Positions 32,304 through 45,828 are shown, numbered from the stretch's first letter. The stretch: DNA of 64,000 nt from Dipteris shenzhenensis (GCA_047967505.1 CM106538.1), one strand, 5' to 3'. Numbers and translations are program-made. The notes: generated by a model from the letters alone, not told the origin.

Positions 32304-32780
32304 AATCTCATGCTAGCAAGGGTGCCCAAGGGTCAAGGTTTACAAAAATGGGATAGACCCCCCAAATGGTTATCTCCCTTGCATGTACAAGGATTAATCT
32401 TAGGCCTTTATGTGAACCTAGTTTCTCATGTTTACAAGAGGTACCGTGGAGGAAAACACATATCACATGGCCTACATCATATGATGACTAGAGGTGATTT
32501 ACAAAAAGACTATAAGGATAAGAAAACATAACCAAGACATTCTTTTTGGAGTACTATTCCAGGCAGAGAACCTCAAAAATTGCCTACATGACCAAGTGGT
32601 GACTAAAGCTCAATATGTTGGACTCTAGGAAGCCCAATCTACCACAAAATTTGATTCTTCATTTGTTGATGGAATGCTCTCTTTAGCAAGATTTGCTTTG
32701 TTGTTGATGTAGCTCTTCTTCACATGATATACTTCATTCTCTTTGGAGTTGTAGTGGGAGTCATTCCTCTCCTCTTCTTG
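32304..32780. other. Spacer after truncated Copia
   Basis: No gene recognised. The part from about 32560 may belong to the minus-strand Copia-like element to the right. Confidence 0.4.
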
Positions 32781-34464
32781 GGCTTGTTTCTTGGAGAGCA
32801 ATTGTAGTCTCTAGAAAACCTTTTTATGTGACAATACTCCATAGTATGATTCGGTACTCCACAAAAGGCACATATCTTTTTCTTGGTTTTCACCTTGATG
32901 AAATACTCACCATTACAGGGCTTTACTCTCCTTCTAGGCTTCTTTTGGAATGCTTTCCTCTAAGATACATAATCAATGTTAGAGGAACAACATGATGAAG
33001 GCATATTAGGAAGGTCTTACCAATAATGTGGCAATTTCTAGTCCCTTACAAAGAAGTCTCCTTCTCCACGAGTATAATTGGTTGGAGAGATAGTTAGATA
33101 CCCCAAACTCTTAACATAAAGGAAATACAATAGTACTTTGGTACTCCAAGATTGGGAGTTCTAATCTGCTACTGAATCACTCTCTTGGCTTGTACAAATC
33201 AAGCTTTGTATTTCTCACTTGATGAAGACAATCCTTGTTCTCATGTAGAGATTCCATAGTACATGTAGACAAGTATGCAAGCAATGTAAAGCTATATCTA
33301 ATCAAAGATACTCAACTCTCTTCTTGAAGACTTGGATTTCTTCACATAGTTCTCATTGGAAGAGCCACAAGAGCTAGTCATGGTTACAACTCAAATGCTC
33401 ATCAATAGTGAATGTGTATCATCTTCAAATCAAAGAATATACTCATAAAATGGAATAACATTGTATAAGATAGTGTTTGAACAAAAAATCCAGCATTAAC
33501 TGATAATATGCTGTCAATGAGTCATCCCTAAGCTTGCATCAAGCATTCCACAACCAAAAATGCCCAAAATTATAGAAGAAAAACATAGTAATTTGGAGGG
33601 CTTGATTCAAGCTCTATGAAGCATAACTAAAGGGGACATGCACAATTAACGATCTTATACTAGAGAATGTTCACTTAGGAGGACTGCCCAAAAAATGCGT
33701 AGAGTTGCTCATAAGAACAACGCCTTCTTCGACTGGTCTTTGTGTGATTTCTCCTCATTGCAATAGCTATTAGGAATTAAGCTTGGACATAAGATAGCTT
33801 GTAGTGTCGCCCACCCATGGCTAAGAGGGATTGAAGTATGGTTGAGGCGATGGATGGAATTACATGATAGGTTGGCGAGCAAAGAACGTGTTGGCACAAG
33901 CGACAAAAGCAAAATGTCAAGAAATGCTTTGAGCAAGAGGTGCACCCTAAGTGGAGGATACTTCAGCTCAGAGGGCTCTTGGAATGGTTGCATAATTGGT
34001 GGAGAACAGAGCTAAGTAAAAACTGATAGAAAAGGGGGCAGAAATGAAGAAGAAGGTGGAGGGTGGAGAAGAAGGTGATGAGGCAGCCTAGGAGTCTAAA
34101 AGCTCAAGGAGGATCATAGCTCTAATACCACATGTTGGAATGTAGGTGCATTGTGGCAAGAGGAGTGAGAACCCATAAGATATTGAAATGGGTGTTCTAT
34201 TAATTTGAGAGGGAAGTCCCTCTTTTATAGAAATGGAGAGAGGGTGTCCTAAATCAGTGCCACCTCCCCTACATCAATGGCAATTAGCCCTATATCATAG
34301 GCACCTCCCCATGTGGGGGCCTTTGTACTACATCACCACCTGTGTCATGGTCCTGACACATCATAGCACTAAGTGTGCTACACTACCTACGCACACTTAA
34401 ACATGTGATTGCTAGTGGATGCACACATGCACCTAGCAAGCCCTTGATCACACATATCCCAACA
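32780..34464 (-). mobile_element. Minus-strand Copia-like remnant: 5' LTR, PBS, gag
   Basis: On the minus strand: LTR (34464-34133; ends TGTTGG/CCAACA, a perfect 6-bp inverted pair), PBS-like TGGTATTAGAGCT (34130-34118, one mismatch to the usual site), a decayed gag region (open stretch 33993-33709), and further down a CX2CX4HX4C knuckle (C-A-F-C-G-V-P-N-H-T-M-E-Y-C) near 32875-32828. No pol or 3' LTR is seen. The LTR adjoins a pol fragment of the same strand at 34465. Confidence 0.6.
34133..34464 (-). repeat. LTR, 332 bp
   Basis: TGTTGGAATG...ATCCCAACA with perfect 6-bp inverted ends, next to the PBS-like site at 34118-34130. Confidence 0.65.
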
Positions 34465-36140
34465 TCCTCATCCATGGCTTGTGTCCACTGTGGGTTCTTT
34501 AGTGCTTCCTTAAATCTCTCTAGCTTTTCTTCTTGCAGCACATTTGTCATATAAGCATGGTGTACTGCTGCAAATCCATTATAGGTGAGTCACTGCACAC
34601 CAAGTATCTAACACGAGTAGATTTATGAGGTAGATTACTCTTTGATGCACCTCTTTGTATGACCATTTGCTGCTTGAAGTCTGTAGTACCTGAAGTCACT
34701 GATTGATTGGGAACGTCATCAACAAATGAAGTGGGCTGATATGCTTCTATAATTTCAGCCATACCGTGTGCATTTTTGACCATCCTAGAGCCACCTGCAT
34801 GTGGTCTCTCCTAGACCATGGATTGCTAGAATCAAATGTTGTCATAAGGCTGTGATTTTTCCTCTTTGCTACAACATTTTGCTGTGGTGTATATGAACAT
34901 TAGACCTGCCTCTAAATTCCATCAAAATCCAAATAATTGGTGAACTCTTTGGACATGTATTCTCCCCCTCCATCTAAATGGATGGTCACTAATCGTTGCC
35001 CAGACTCTTTTTTTGCCATGGTATGAAAGAGTTTAAACTTCTCAAAGACTTCAGACTTATCTCACATGAAGTAAACCCAAGTTTTCCTTGTGTAATTGTC
35101 TTAAAAGGATACATAATACTTTAGCTGATTCATGCTAGGCTAAGATGCCATCCACACATCAATATATACAAGCTCCAATGCTCTACGAGCTCTCTTTCCA
35201 TCCTCTAAAAATGGCTTTCGTGCTTGCTTGGCAAACTAGTAAGCACGATAGACACATGACAGTGCTATGAACTTGAACGTTGGGACACTTGAGACAACAC
35301 GTGTTTTGGGAGTCCTTGTAGGCACTGAAAATTCAGTGACCAATCCTCTTGTGCCACATCTCTATGTCGAAAATTTCAGCACTAAGCATGGCCAAGTTCT
35401 CCTGCCTCTCCCTAGGCATAATGGCATCCAACTTAAAGATACGGCCAACCTTCTTGCTTTTGGCACCTACACACATGTTGTTATGTGTATCCAACCCCAT
35501 ACATCCATGCTTATTAAATAAAAACTTAAGCCCTCTCTCTATCATTTGGCCAACTAGGCACATACATCACACCACTGAGTGTTTGCTTAGTGCCACTGTT
35601 ACACTCGATATGGGCACATTAAAGGCACATTCCCAATATGCATAATTTCATGCTTGGTATCATCTCTAGTGTATACAAAAAATTCTTGAGTCATTCGCGT
35701 CATGCTCTCAAACCACCCATCATGAGGAGTCATTTGGTTAGATACACTTGAATTCACATACCACTCCTCATCAGACTTGTACATAGCACCAAAGACATGT
35801 TGCATGGCTAGGAAAACTCCACCATGCAAACATGCTGCAACGAAGTCATCATCATCAACTACGACCCCTATGCTACCAAGCTGGTTGGTAATGTTCTTGA
35901 TCTTCAAGACAGAGTCTTGAACGTCAGATGACTTCCACTCTACATCATGTAGCTTTTGTTTTAGCTATAGCTTACAAGCCTTAGTACTCCTCTCATTTAA
36001 CTTGGCAATTGCATCCCAAATATCTTAAGTAGTATCCTTGTCCTGGGCTCTGATTCCATGTTAAGAACTAGACAGATAGGCAAATATGGTGGAATAGAGC
36101 CCCTTGAGCACATTATTCTCTATTTCTCTCTAAGTGTACT
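34465..36140 (-). pseudogene. Copia pol remnant: protease, pre-integrase, integrase, RT start
   Basis: Read from right to left: a protease-like W-Y-V-N-S-S-V-S-N-Q-M-T (near 35760, in place of the family D-S-G-A), pre-integrase M-W-H-K-R-I-G-H (35340), integrase core fragments with F-E-K-F-K and the D-G-G-G-E-Y region (near 35000), and the start of the reverse transcriptase (E-A-L-K-N-P-Q-W, near 34510). Stops and shifts throughout. It ends where the LTR of the neighbouring element begins, which suggests that element was inserted here. Confidence 0.65.
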
Positions 36141-36180
36141 TCAAATGAAAATGACTAAGGTGTGCCTTAGACATGTGTGA

Positions 36181-36238
<58 letters not shown>
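36181..36238 (+). repeat. (CA)n microsatellite
   Basis: About 29 CA units, nearly perfect. Confidence 0.95.
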
Positions 36239-36239
<1 letters not shown>

Positions 36240-36582
36240 CGCTGACGGTGCAATATAGCTATGTGATATGGGTCTCACTTTCACTGTGCATTGAGACTCC
36301 ACCTACCCAAATGAGCTAGCCAATATAGTCTAGCATTGTGTGTGCCATACATATCAACAATAGGCGATTAGTTTTTTGCCACATACAATCAAAATTAAAA
36401 AACACAAAAATTGATAAATGTACCCTAAATCATGAATATGGTCTCAGAGCAAGGATTACATTCACATTTTCACATTTGTGCTAATGGGTTATTAGCATTC
36501 ATTAATTACACTTTAAAGTAGCATGAAAACAACGTGATCACATTGTTTACTGAGAAAAATCTCCAAGAAATCAGATTAAACT

Positions 36583-36735
36583 ATCATCGGTAGTATTCAT
36601 ATAACCAACGATAATGTGTAAATTACCAGCAGTAATATAACTAATACCGATGGTTTATATTACCAATGGTATTATAACCGATGATAATACTATATTACGG
36701 GTGGTGTTTTTCATATAACCACCGATATTATGGGT
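36583..36735. repeat. Array of TACCGATGGTA-like motifs, left
   Basis: Repeated, often inverted, variants of ATTACC(A/G)(C/A)CGATAATA. The same motif class returns at 49555-49795. Subterminal motif arrays of this sort are typical of plant CACTA elements. Confidence 0.5.
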
Positions 36736-36928
36736 TGCAGATTCATAGTTTCTTGCATAGCCCAACACTATATATTGGTGAAAAGGGCAATAGAGGCTTG
36801 TCATTCGATCCAATTGTGGTTCATATCCTGATAAACCCTTTGGTAAGTTGGGAAAGAAAGTGAACCACAATTTAGATCTGAATAGTTGTAAGGATGAGTG
36901 GGGGAGGGTGAGTCAACATTCATTATAC

Positions 36929-37109
36929 TTGTGGGTGTGGTTCACTACTCAGATTCCTTGCATTTTGGGGAAATTGTAGACCATCAATGTGAGGGCTAGT
37001 GGATGTGAGTGTTTGTTGTGTGTTCTTGAGGGTGGTTTATACTCCAACTCCTTGCGGTTTGGGGAACTTGTGGACCACGATCATGAGTGCCAATGAATGT
37101 GATTGTTAA
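36929..37109 (+). repeat. Tandem duplication, about 94-bp period
   Basis: 36929-37016 and about 37023-37109 share GGTGTGGTT/GGTGGTTTA, CTCCTTGC(A/G)(T/G)TTTGGGGAA, TGT(A/G)GACCA and TGAATGTGA-like parts. Confidence 0.5.
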
Positions 37110-37179
37110 GAAGGAGTCTTAAGCTAAGGCATGGAGAGAAGGGGGCAACGAGATGGCAATGATTTGAGCAAAAATAGGG

Positions 37180-37440
37180 CACGTGTCGTAACACAAAGCA
37201 ACTATAGTGGATGCATCTATAGGCATTGCTTGAATAGAGAAATTACGGGTGCATCTAATAGCATGTCTAACGGCTCGTCTATTTGCGCGTGTATTAACGT
37301 GTCTATTTGCACATTTACACTGAGATAATACGGGCCCATATAACATTGCATTTATCAGTGCGTCTATTAGTGTGTTTATACTAGAAATTAGACGCGTATT
37401 TAGATGCGTATTTAGATGCAAAATAGAGAATACAGAAAGT
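37180..37440. repeat. GCGTCTA/TAGATGC array, left of CACTA transposase
   Basis: About ten variants of GCGTCTATT and AGATGCG in both orientations. The matching array is at 41690-42430, on the other side of the transposase. Confidence 0.65.
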
Positions 37441-37607
37441 GAGATTTTGGTGTATGTAATCATTGCTTTCCAGACATTGCCCATGATTACCAAAGCACAT
37501 AACTTTAACAAAAACATCAATGCTTTTGTGCAAGCCCACATATACAAGAATTGAGGTGAGGAGAATGAGACAATATGTAAAATAGTTTTGCCAATATCAA
37601 TGATGGG

Positions 37608-40600
37608 CTACGGTTCAATCTCATCATTAATGAGATCAACCCTTGCCAAACTATCTACTTCAAAATCCAAACAAGTGTTTAGATCTACAAATACATTCAA
37701 CCCACTACTACTTGTGCTACTCATGTGCTCATCGAAATCAGCATCACCAATGGTAGGCTCATCCTCACGGGTAATGGCCTCAATATCTGTATCTCCTATC
37801 TCATGATCATCCTCCTCTCTCGTATCATGGTCATCATCACGTCCATGGCCATCATCATCCTCCATATGCTCCATATTAGTAAATGTACTATACATCACTT
37901 TGGAACATGGCATACTAGATATGACATGCCACCATCTATTATTATCCACCATTGGTTGATAGACAACCTAACTCAAACACAAATACAATCATGTTATTTT
38001 CCTTGCATCAAATATTTAAAAGCGAGTATTTTTATATGTGTGCACAGTACCTGTTCACATTGTTGCAGTAGTACTAGTGTGTCCTTCCTACTTTGCCAAA
38101 ACTTTGTGGAGTCAATAGTTACAAAGCCACTTGCATGGCATTTGATTGTTGCATTAGGGCCTCTTTCCACCATGTCCTTAAACCACTTTACATCCAAAAC
38201 ATACATAAAGAAGCATCGAAAGTCAAGCTTAATAATATCTTGGATTATGCCACATGGCTCCATTGGCTCCCTCAAAGCTAGCAATGATGCCACAATCTTG
38301 TGTGTTTCTCTTATCATCAATCCGTTGTGTTCAAAAGTGCTTGCCCTCACACCATATAGCATTGGACATAGTGCACTACACCACGAAAAAATCAATTAAA
38401 TAAGCAATCTAAATTATTGAAAGCTCCTAACTTATGCATAACATTCTAGATACCAACCTTGCTCATGCATCCCCTAGCATACTCCCATTCTTCCATTGTG
38501 ATATGCATCCCCTCATCTTTCTCTGCTTTCTCCATTTCATCAAGTAGCCAATCCACATGAATATCCTTTGGAAGTGCTCTTAGATACTAAGGGTATGGCA
38601 CATGAATCTGTGGTGTGTATGAAAGAGGGCCCTTTCTTCTTGTCTTCTTGCCTTTGCATGCTCGTATCTTGTCACCCATCTTTTCATCACATCACTATTA
38701 AGCACGCAATAGAGGTTGATACTATTATGCAACTCCGTGTCTATTACTTTGTTGCATCCTTTCCCTTGAGGCACAATAGAGGTCATCCTTAGGTCTTCAT
38801 CATCTCTCCATAGTCGTGGGAGAGAGCTATCCACATCAACAAGAAACTCAAAAATATATACAAGTGACTCTTGTACCAACCAACCCTCGGCCATGCTACC
38901 TTTGGGTCTTGCATTTTGTCTCACGAAGCCCTTCAAGGTCTTCATGAAGCACTCGAGGAAGAACAACCATCGTGCATGTATAGTACCACATATAGCAATC
39001 TCATCCACCAAATGCACTAAAAGATGTAGTTGGCTTGTGAGAATAGAACGTGGAAATGTCTCCTCCACTAAACAAACCACCTCCACTGGCATAACTCGAG
39101 CATTCTCAAGCATGGTGGGATCTATTTCCTTTGAGCTCACATACCTAGAAATGAAAAAGTACACCATATTAGCAATATGAACACCTTGCATGGAGCATTG
39201 ATACGCATCATATTTTGTATCATGTAAAGTACCTCACAAGCTCGCCCATCTTGTAAATACAATCTTTCATGTCCTTCGATGCACTACATGAAATGCTAGT
39301 AGGTAGTATGAACTGAACCCACAAGGAGGTGGTTGATTAGTTGCTTATAATTATTCACTCACAAATTTGAAAGGAAAAAGATATTATGCACATAAATACT
39401 TACTTGGAGCATCTTGTGCCAATCATGAGATTTCAAGCCATATAATTGCTCTAAGTCTCTTTTCTTGCTCTTTGTAAAGGCTCCCTTCAAACACCTCATG
39501 CATCCAGTGGGAGTACGAATTGTTATAGCGCGCTTCACTGCCGCCATCTCTAGCTTTGATAACCTCCACGGTGCACGAGGTAAAAAAACACACCCATTTG
39601 GTCTCTCTTGTGGCCAAGCTTCATGCATCCTCCCTATGGTACGTAGATCCTCCCTTATGCCTACGAAACCTCGTGTCCCATTCAAATGCTCCCAAATGGT
39701 AGATGCCAGATTCTTGAAGATATGCATGGGATCAAGCAGGTGATTGATATTGAGGTGGGACCAATATGGTAAACGATAAAAGATGGAGTATCTAAACAAA
39801 ATAAAGTGTTAGCGGGCAATCTTTATTTCCAGCCAATATAGCACACAATAGTTAGAAACCCTTACCGGCTCATGCCAAGTGGTGGAGGAGTCGTGGAACC
39901 ATCCCAAATTCTCATCCAATCTCCCACGGTGAGTGATTGTGGGAGGACTTCATTGCAGGGGGCACATATCTAGGATGATCAGGTCGGAGAAATCGATGGT
40001 GATTCTCATAGATGACCTTATTCAATGCATCTGCCTATGAGGCAACTAGTGAAGGACCACAAATAGGACATGCATGGTAACCCGATGTAGTGAGACCTGA
40101 ACAATAGATGCAATTAAGAGTTGAAGGTGTGTGTACCACATCCTTTCCCTATTCATAATTAGAAGTGCAATGCTTACCTGAATACTTGCCATAGCCTGGG
40201 AAGTCATGCATTATCCACATCAAGACTGCTTTGTAGTTGAAGTCTCGTGATGAGGGAGGCCTGCTCACATCATGCACCTCGATACCTCTCCAAAGTATCT
40301 CTAGCTCATCAATCAAAGGCTCCAAATAAACATCAAGATTTTTGACTTTATGTTTCCCTGGAATTAGAAGGGACAGCATAACATGTCCTTTCTTAATAGC
40401 CATAGAGGGTGGAAGATTATAATTCACCAATATCACCGGCCATACACTGCAAGAGGTGCTTTTGAGACCAAATGGGTTCACACCGTCCATACCCAATCCA
40501 AGTCTCAAGCTCCTAGGTTCTTCCTTGAAGCTTGGCCATGTGTCTTCAATATGCTTCCACGTAGGAGCGTCTGCGGGAGTTCTCCACTTGCCATCGGTTG

Positions 40601-41637
40601 ACCAATGGGAGGAATGCCATGACATGAGCTCTGCAATGGATTTGCACTTGAACATATGTTGGATGCGAGGGATTATGGGAAAATGTCACAGAACCTTACG
40701 AGGCACGTCCAAAGTTTTGAGATCTACTCTATATCTTGCCTCTCCACAAGTAGGGCACTCCCACATCCTTATGTAGGCCACAAAACAAAATGCAATCATT
40801 GATATATGCATGGATATGCTTGTAATATAATCCTCCAAGAGAGGTCACATGTTGCCTTGCCATATCTCTTGAGGTCGGTAATTTATTCTATCTTGGAAGC
40901 ATTTTACACAATAGCCTGCACGTGAAGACCATAAATGAGGAAAAGCATTCGAGTAATTGACCCACTAGCATAATTCACCATGTTTGCAAAATAGACTTTA
41001 AAGCTTACTTGAGTAATGCATTCAAACTTGCATTGCTCCATCCATAGATGGTTTGTCTGTTTAGTAACTCAAGGGAGGCACGTAGAACAGAGAATGTGTA
41101 CCCCTCAAACAATGGAGTCGATGCTATAGTAAAAAGGTCATCCTGCTCCATGCTATCATCCCTCCCTTGATGGACATATAAATCCCGCACCATATCATCA
41201 AACACCTCCTCCTCCATGGCTTCATGAGGTAATGGTGGAGGGCTACTATCACCATCACTCCATGCATCTGTAATGGTCCCTCCTGAAGATCCCACCTCAT
41301 ATCGCCGATGCTTCGCTTCCTCATGGCGAGCATAGGGCAACATATGCGGGTGTGGCACTGCAAACTGTATCAAATCAAAACGAGATCATAACTCAAACAT
41401 ATGAACACCCATAGGTATCTCAATCAACCTTAACTCTTTAACACTTACCATGTTTATGGTCGCATCCCATCCTCCATACTTTGAGATGTGATTGAGTGTA
41501 ATCCTGCATGCACGATACATGTTTCCTCGACATCGATCACACATACATTTGATTTTTTGCTCCAACCACATTTTGCAATGGTGGATACGGAGGGATTCAT
41601 CCTCACTGGAGCTACTTGTTGAAGATGAAGACATCCT
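37608..41637 (-). pseudogene. CACTA (En/Spm) tnp2-type transposase, split and decayed
   Basis: Order on the minus strand: an N-terminal Cys-containing part (41637-41386; C-D-R-C-R-G-N-M-Y-R and Y-G-G-W); an acidic linker and W-S-N-A-S-L-N-A-L-L-K (41373-41005); a Transposase_21 part with W-H-S-S-H-W-S-T-D, G-L-G-M-D-G-V-N-P-F and M-W-I-M-H-D-F-P-G-Y-G (40655-40149); H-L-L-D-P-M-H-I-F-K-N (39799-39359); a DUF4218-like part with H-L-L-V-H-L-V-D-E and K-T-L-K-G-F-V-R-Q (39191-38580); a DUF4216-like part (38395-37994); and an acidic tail (37952-37608). Some gaps may be real introns, others frame damage. It would cut the element ends. Motif arrays flank it on both sides. Confidence 0.7.
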
Positions 41638-41689
41638 ACAAACAAACAACCCAAAAAAATTTGCTTTTCTTCAAATATTTAATTTTAAA

Positions 41690-42430
41690 CTCTGTGGTGC
41701 GTCTAAAACCGCGTCTGTTTGTTTTGTGGTGTGCATCTACAAGCGCATCTAAAACTGCATCTGTCTGTTCTATGGTGTGCATCTACTAGCGCGTCTAAAA
41801 CCATGTCTGCTGTGTGTATTTAGATGCATTTATAGATGCGCTATTAGATGCGCCTATAGACGCGATTTTTAAATATGCTTTACGCGCGCTCGCTTTGCTT
41901 TTCTTCACATTACTTATACTTCGCGCGGCTTGCTTGCTTTGCTATTAGCAAATCCACAGTTTCGATGCTTAAGAGGAAGGCACCCACACTTACTTCCAAG
42001 CTTACACTTAAAAGGAAGGCACCCACACTTACTTCCAAGCTTAAAGGAGAAGAGGGTGAACAAGGAAGAGAAGCAACTTTGAAAAAGGAGAAGAAGCTTC
42101 CATACCTCTATCCAAGGTAAGTCTTTTTACAGTTGATCTTTTTTGGAAATTTTCTCTCTTTGGATTTGTCCTTTCTCGTATCCAAGAAACACATGATTTT
42201 GGTATCAGTGTTACGTTTTTGTGTTAGGCGCATGTCCTTTTCTACTTTTTAGAAAAGTCCGTTTGTTGAAGCACGTCTATAGGCACGTCTCAGAGCACGT
42301 CTAAAACCGCATCTACAGGTGTGTCTAGATGCACGTCTAGCCTATTTGTAGACACATACAACTGCATCTATAGATGCACTGTTATACACAAAAATAGATG
42401 CACTTCTTAGACGCATCTATAGACGCGCTC
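41690..42430. repeat. GCGTCTA/TAGATGC array, right of CACTA transposase
   Basis: More than twenty variants of GCGTCTA(A/T)A and its complement in two blocks (41697-41870 and 42265-42430). Between them 41965-42040 carries a near-exact 33-bp tandem repeat (AAAGGAAGGCACCCACACTT twice). The position between the divergent transposase genes suggests binding sites, promoter function, or both. Confidence 0.65.
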
Positions 42431-42609
42431 CGATAGTAATCTTTTCTTCCCTTCCTCTTTCTTCTCAGCTCATCAGTAATCGTCTTTTTTTCTTTTTTCC
42501 AGTTCACTGAGAGTCTATTTTTAGGGACTTATATAACCTTTTAGGGCACCCTCCTAGTCCTGCGGAGTTATACGGGTATATGACGGGTACTCTAAACACC
42601 CCCTAGGAG

Positions 42610-44710
42610 TCGGCACTACAGACTCCAAACCACCCCACACCAGTTGAGATTACCCCAGCGGAGTCAGCACAACCCAGTCGGCTACACTACCGAGGCCCTT
42701 CTCCCATGCCATCTTATGCCCCTTCCCCCATGCCGTCTTATGCCCCTTCTACCATGCCGTCTTATGCCCCTTCCCCCATGCCGTCAGGAGGTCCTTCTGT
42801 CTCGCAGAGCCATCGACGTACTCTTGTGAAGTCGAGACTCAGTTCTCCAGCTACAAGTGGTCCACGTAGTCCCGTGTAGTCTCCAACTACGAGTGGCCAG
42901 CGTACTAGCTCGACACGACACGATAGCAGGTGAAGTAGCAGGGAGAGCAGTGGGGGATGCATGGCACAGTGCTTTGGGAGGGGTGGTGGTGGGGACGATG
43001 ATGATTCAGATGATTTAGACATGCCTCCGGGTGATGGTATGATATTCTATGACATCACTCAGACAGGAGGCATCTTGATGGAAACTCCTAACTTCAGGCA
43101 ACCCACCATAGTTGAGAGCATCCGGCCTTCAAGATTTAGAGAATGCACAGTATGTACTTGGTAGATCTAGCTTGCGGTTAGGATATCCACTGGGTATGGT
43201 TGATAACGATGATATGAGAGCTACATGGAATTGCATTGCTAACTATGGACTAGTCAAGCCCCCTTCATACCACACATTGCATACAACATTATTAGACAAG
43301 GCATATGCAGAAGAGAAAGATCACATAAATCGCAGCATTTTTGAGCAACTGCATAATGTCGAATGCACAATTGTCTCAGATGGGTGGACAAGCAAAAAAC
43401 ACCATGCTTTATTGAATGTGATGGTTATATCACCACGTGAGGAGGCCTTCCACACATCAGTTGGTGCCTCATATGTAAAGAAGTTGGGGACATATATAGC
43501 TGGTGTATTATCAAAGGTTATAAGAGAGCTAGGCCCTGAAAGGTTGTGCAGGTTGTCATGGATAATGCAAAGAGTTGTAAAAAGGCAAGTAGAATATTGC
43601 AAAGGGAGTATAACAATCTATATGTATTTGCGTGTTGTACACATACTTTAAATCTTGCATTGAAATATTGGTATAAACAAGTGCCATGGTTCAAAGAGAT
43701 TGTTTGTGAGGCTCGAGATATCGTGAAGTTAGTACAATCGAAGCAACGTCTCGAAGCAATCTTTATATCTTGTGATGGTTCTACCATGTTGCGATTGCTA
43801 GCAACCACGAGATTTTCTATGTATGTCTACACTTCGCAATCCTTGGTGAAGAATATGAGTCTTCTTATAGAAGCATTTCATTGTGATACATTTGAATGAT
43901 GGATGTTAGACTTGACCGATAGGGCAACAAAGGAGAAACTACATGACCTAAAAAAAACATTAGGATACCCTGCATTATGGAAACAGTTTGAGGATGCTGC
44001 TAATGTTATGAAACCTATATTATATACACTTAGGGCTTTGGACTCAAAGGCTCCAATAATAAAAAAACCATGGATGTTTTTTTGGAGTATTGAGCAAGCT
44101 CTTATTTTGTGAGGAATCCCCCTACTCGCCTAGGCCAAGAGAATGAGAGAAGACCATTTCATGCTACAAAACACAAGGAATTGCGGCAATTGTTTAGGCC
44201 TCGATGGGAGCAAGCTCACAATCCCTTGCATAGTATTGGGTACCGTTTAGACCCCAAGTGGTGGAATATGAAGCCCAAAGAGATCCCAATTGTTATGCAT
44301 GACTTTCATAAGGTTGTGCGACAATATTATCCCAAAAACAATGAGTTTGCAAAGTGTTGTAATGAGTTAGCCACGTATCGATGCAAGGATGGGTTGTTTG
44401 CATCAAGCGATGTTCTAGCGTTGGTATCAAGCGATGTTCTAGCATTGGTAGAAACTACATTTGCTTGGAAATGATGGCTGATGAATGGTGGCATGTGTGA
44501 GCTTCTATGCCCAATTGCAATTAGGGTTCTTTCTTAGACATGCTCAAACTTAGGCTTAGAAAGAAAGTGGAGTCATTACAAGTACATTCATAGTACCTTA
44601 CAAAATAGACTTCTAGAGAATCGAGATGAGAAGCTAGTGTACATCTATGCCAATCATAAAATGCTGGAAACATTAGTAGATGTGGGATATGAGGAAAGTT
44701 TAAAAATGGA
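42610..44710 (+). pseudogene. hAT-type transposase (DUF659 and C-terminal dimerisation), disrupted
   Basis: The N-terminal part carries a hexapeptide repeat (M-P-S-Y-A-P four times, about 42707-42785) and an acidic patch. The DUF659 region (43112-43545) has V-S-D-G-W-T-S-K-K and N-V-M-V. The following part (43546-43899) has V-M-D-N-A-K-S-C, C-C-T-H-T-L-N-L and A-L-K, then R-L-L-A-T-T-R-F. Further parts (44190-44460) have L-D-P-K-W-W, and a C-terminal K-W-S-H-Y-K-Y-I-H...N-R-L...R-D-E-K-L-V (44565-44665) fits the hAT dimerisation domain. Stops at about 43162, 43649, 43897 and 44110 break it. No 8-bp duplication or terminal repeats were found. Confidence 0.7.
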
Positions 44711-45337
44711 CCTATGATATCCCACTTGATGCTATCTAGCGTGAAGCAGTCCCATTATTGCAGATACTAGAATGCCAAAAAAGAGGATGAGGAAGGTACT
44801 AATGGTACAACATCTGAGGAGGATAGCAATGAGGAGGATGAATTGGATGAAGATGAAGGAAATAATATTCACCTTCCACATGGGTCTGAAGACGAGGACA
44901 TTGATGAGACAAACATGATGACTCATGAATATAGTGACTCGTGAATTGTGGCAATGATGGCCATGATGATGATAGTGGGTTTTGAATATCTCATTGTGTT
45001 CTTGTTTATGATTGTAGGTCATAGGTTTAGGGCGGGATAAATTTTTCTCTCTCTCTATGGTATTGTCTCATCGTGCATTGTAAATGTCTTGTGTTTAGGG
45101 TTTGGGCTTTGAAGACATGATTCTTCTGTGTCGCCATCACATAGGCCTCTAGGTTGTAATGTTGATTGTAGTGCTCTTGACCATGCTCATTTGCTCAAGA
45201 GCATGCAAACTGGCATACCACTCGCCATCATATGCAATCAAAGGCTATGCAATGATGTGCAAAAGAAGCATATGCAAAGTGATATATTTATTCTCAATGG
45301 TAACATTCTTTTTGAATGAATTTTGAGATAAGTTTTA

Positions 45338-45340
<3 letters not shown>
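44711..45340. other. Spacer after hAT gene
   Basis: An acidic GAG/GAT-rich run (44775-44940) looks like the decayed end of the preceding gene. Nothing else recognised. Confidence 0.4.

Positions 45341-45413
<73 letters not shown>
45341..45413 (+). repeat. (GA)n microsatellite
   Basis: Pure GA for about 73 bp. No E-family stem-loop on either side, unlike the tracts near 51 kb. Confidence 0.95.
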
Positions 45414-45414
<1 letters not shown>

Positions 45415-45828
45415 ATCCATGAAAAATACATTATTATTTAGCCTTAAATTTATATTTCAATGGCAAATAAAAAATGCTTTTTCATTTAGGTTTTAGAATT
45501 TTAATGCAAGATAGAAACCTACATGTTGTTTTAGGATTGCTAGTTTGCCAATTCGGATGGAATGCACATGTAAGTTCAAATACTTTAATTGCAAATGCTG
45601 AATGACTTTCCATTTAGTTGTGCATTTTGATTTAGAATTGCAAACTACTTTATTCTATAAATTTTAATTAGCTTATTACTTTATTCATTTATAATTGCAA
45701 CCATATAAGCTTGAAAGAACATATAACTTGAAACAAAGTCATATATTTCCATCATAGAGAATGTACACATTGTAAAGAGGTGAAAGTCATGGTTTGGGAT
45801 ACAGCTCTCCTAAGCCCAATACCATGTA

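Noticed and set aside
36181-36238. CA microsatellite as another LINE target site
   Set aside because: No stem-loop, tail motif or LINE coding beside it.
45341-45413. (GA)n as the tail of a further E-family copy
   Set aside because: Neither side has GTCCCAT...GGACATTAATA or a hairpin. It may be an unoccupied tract.
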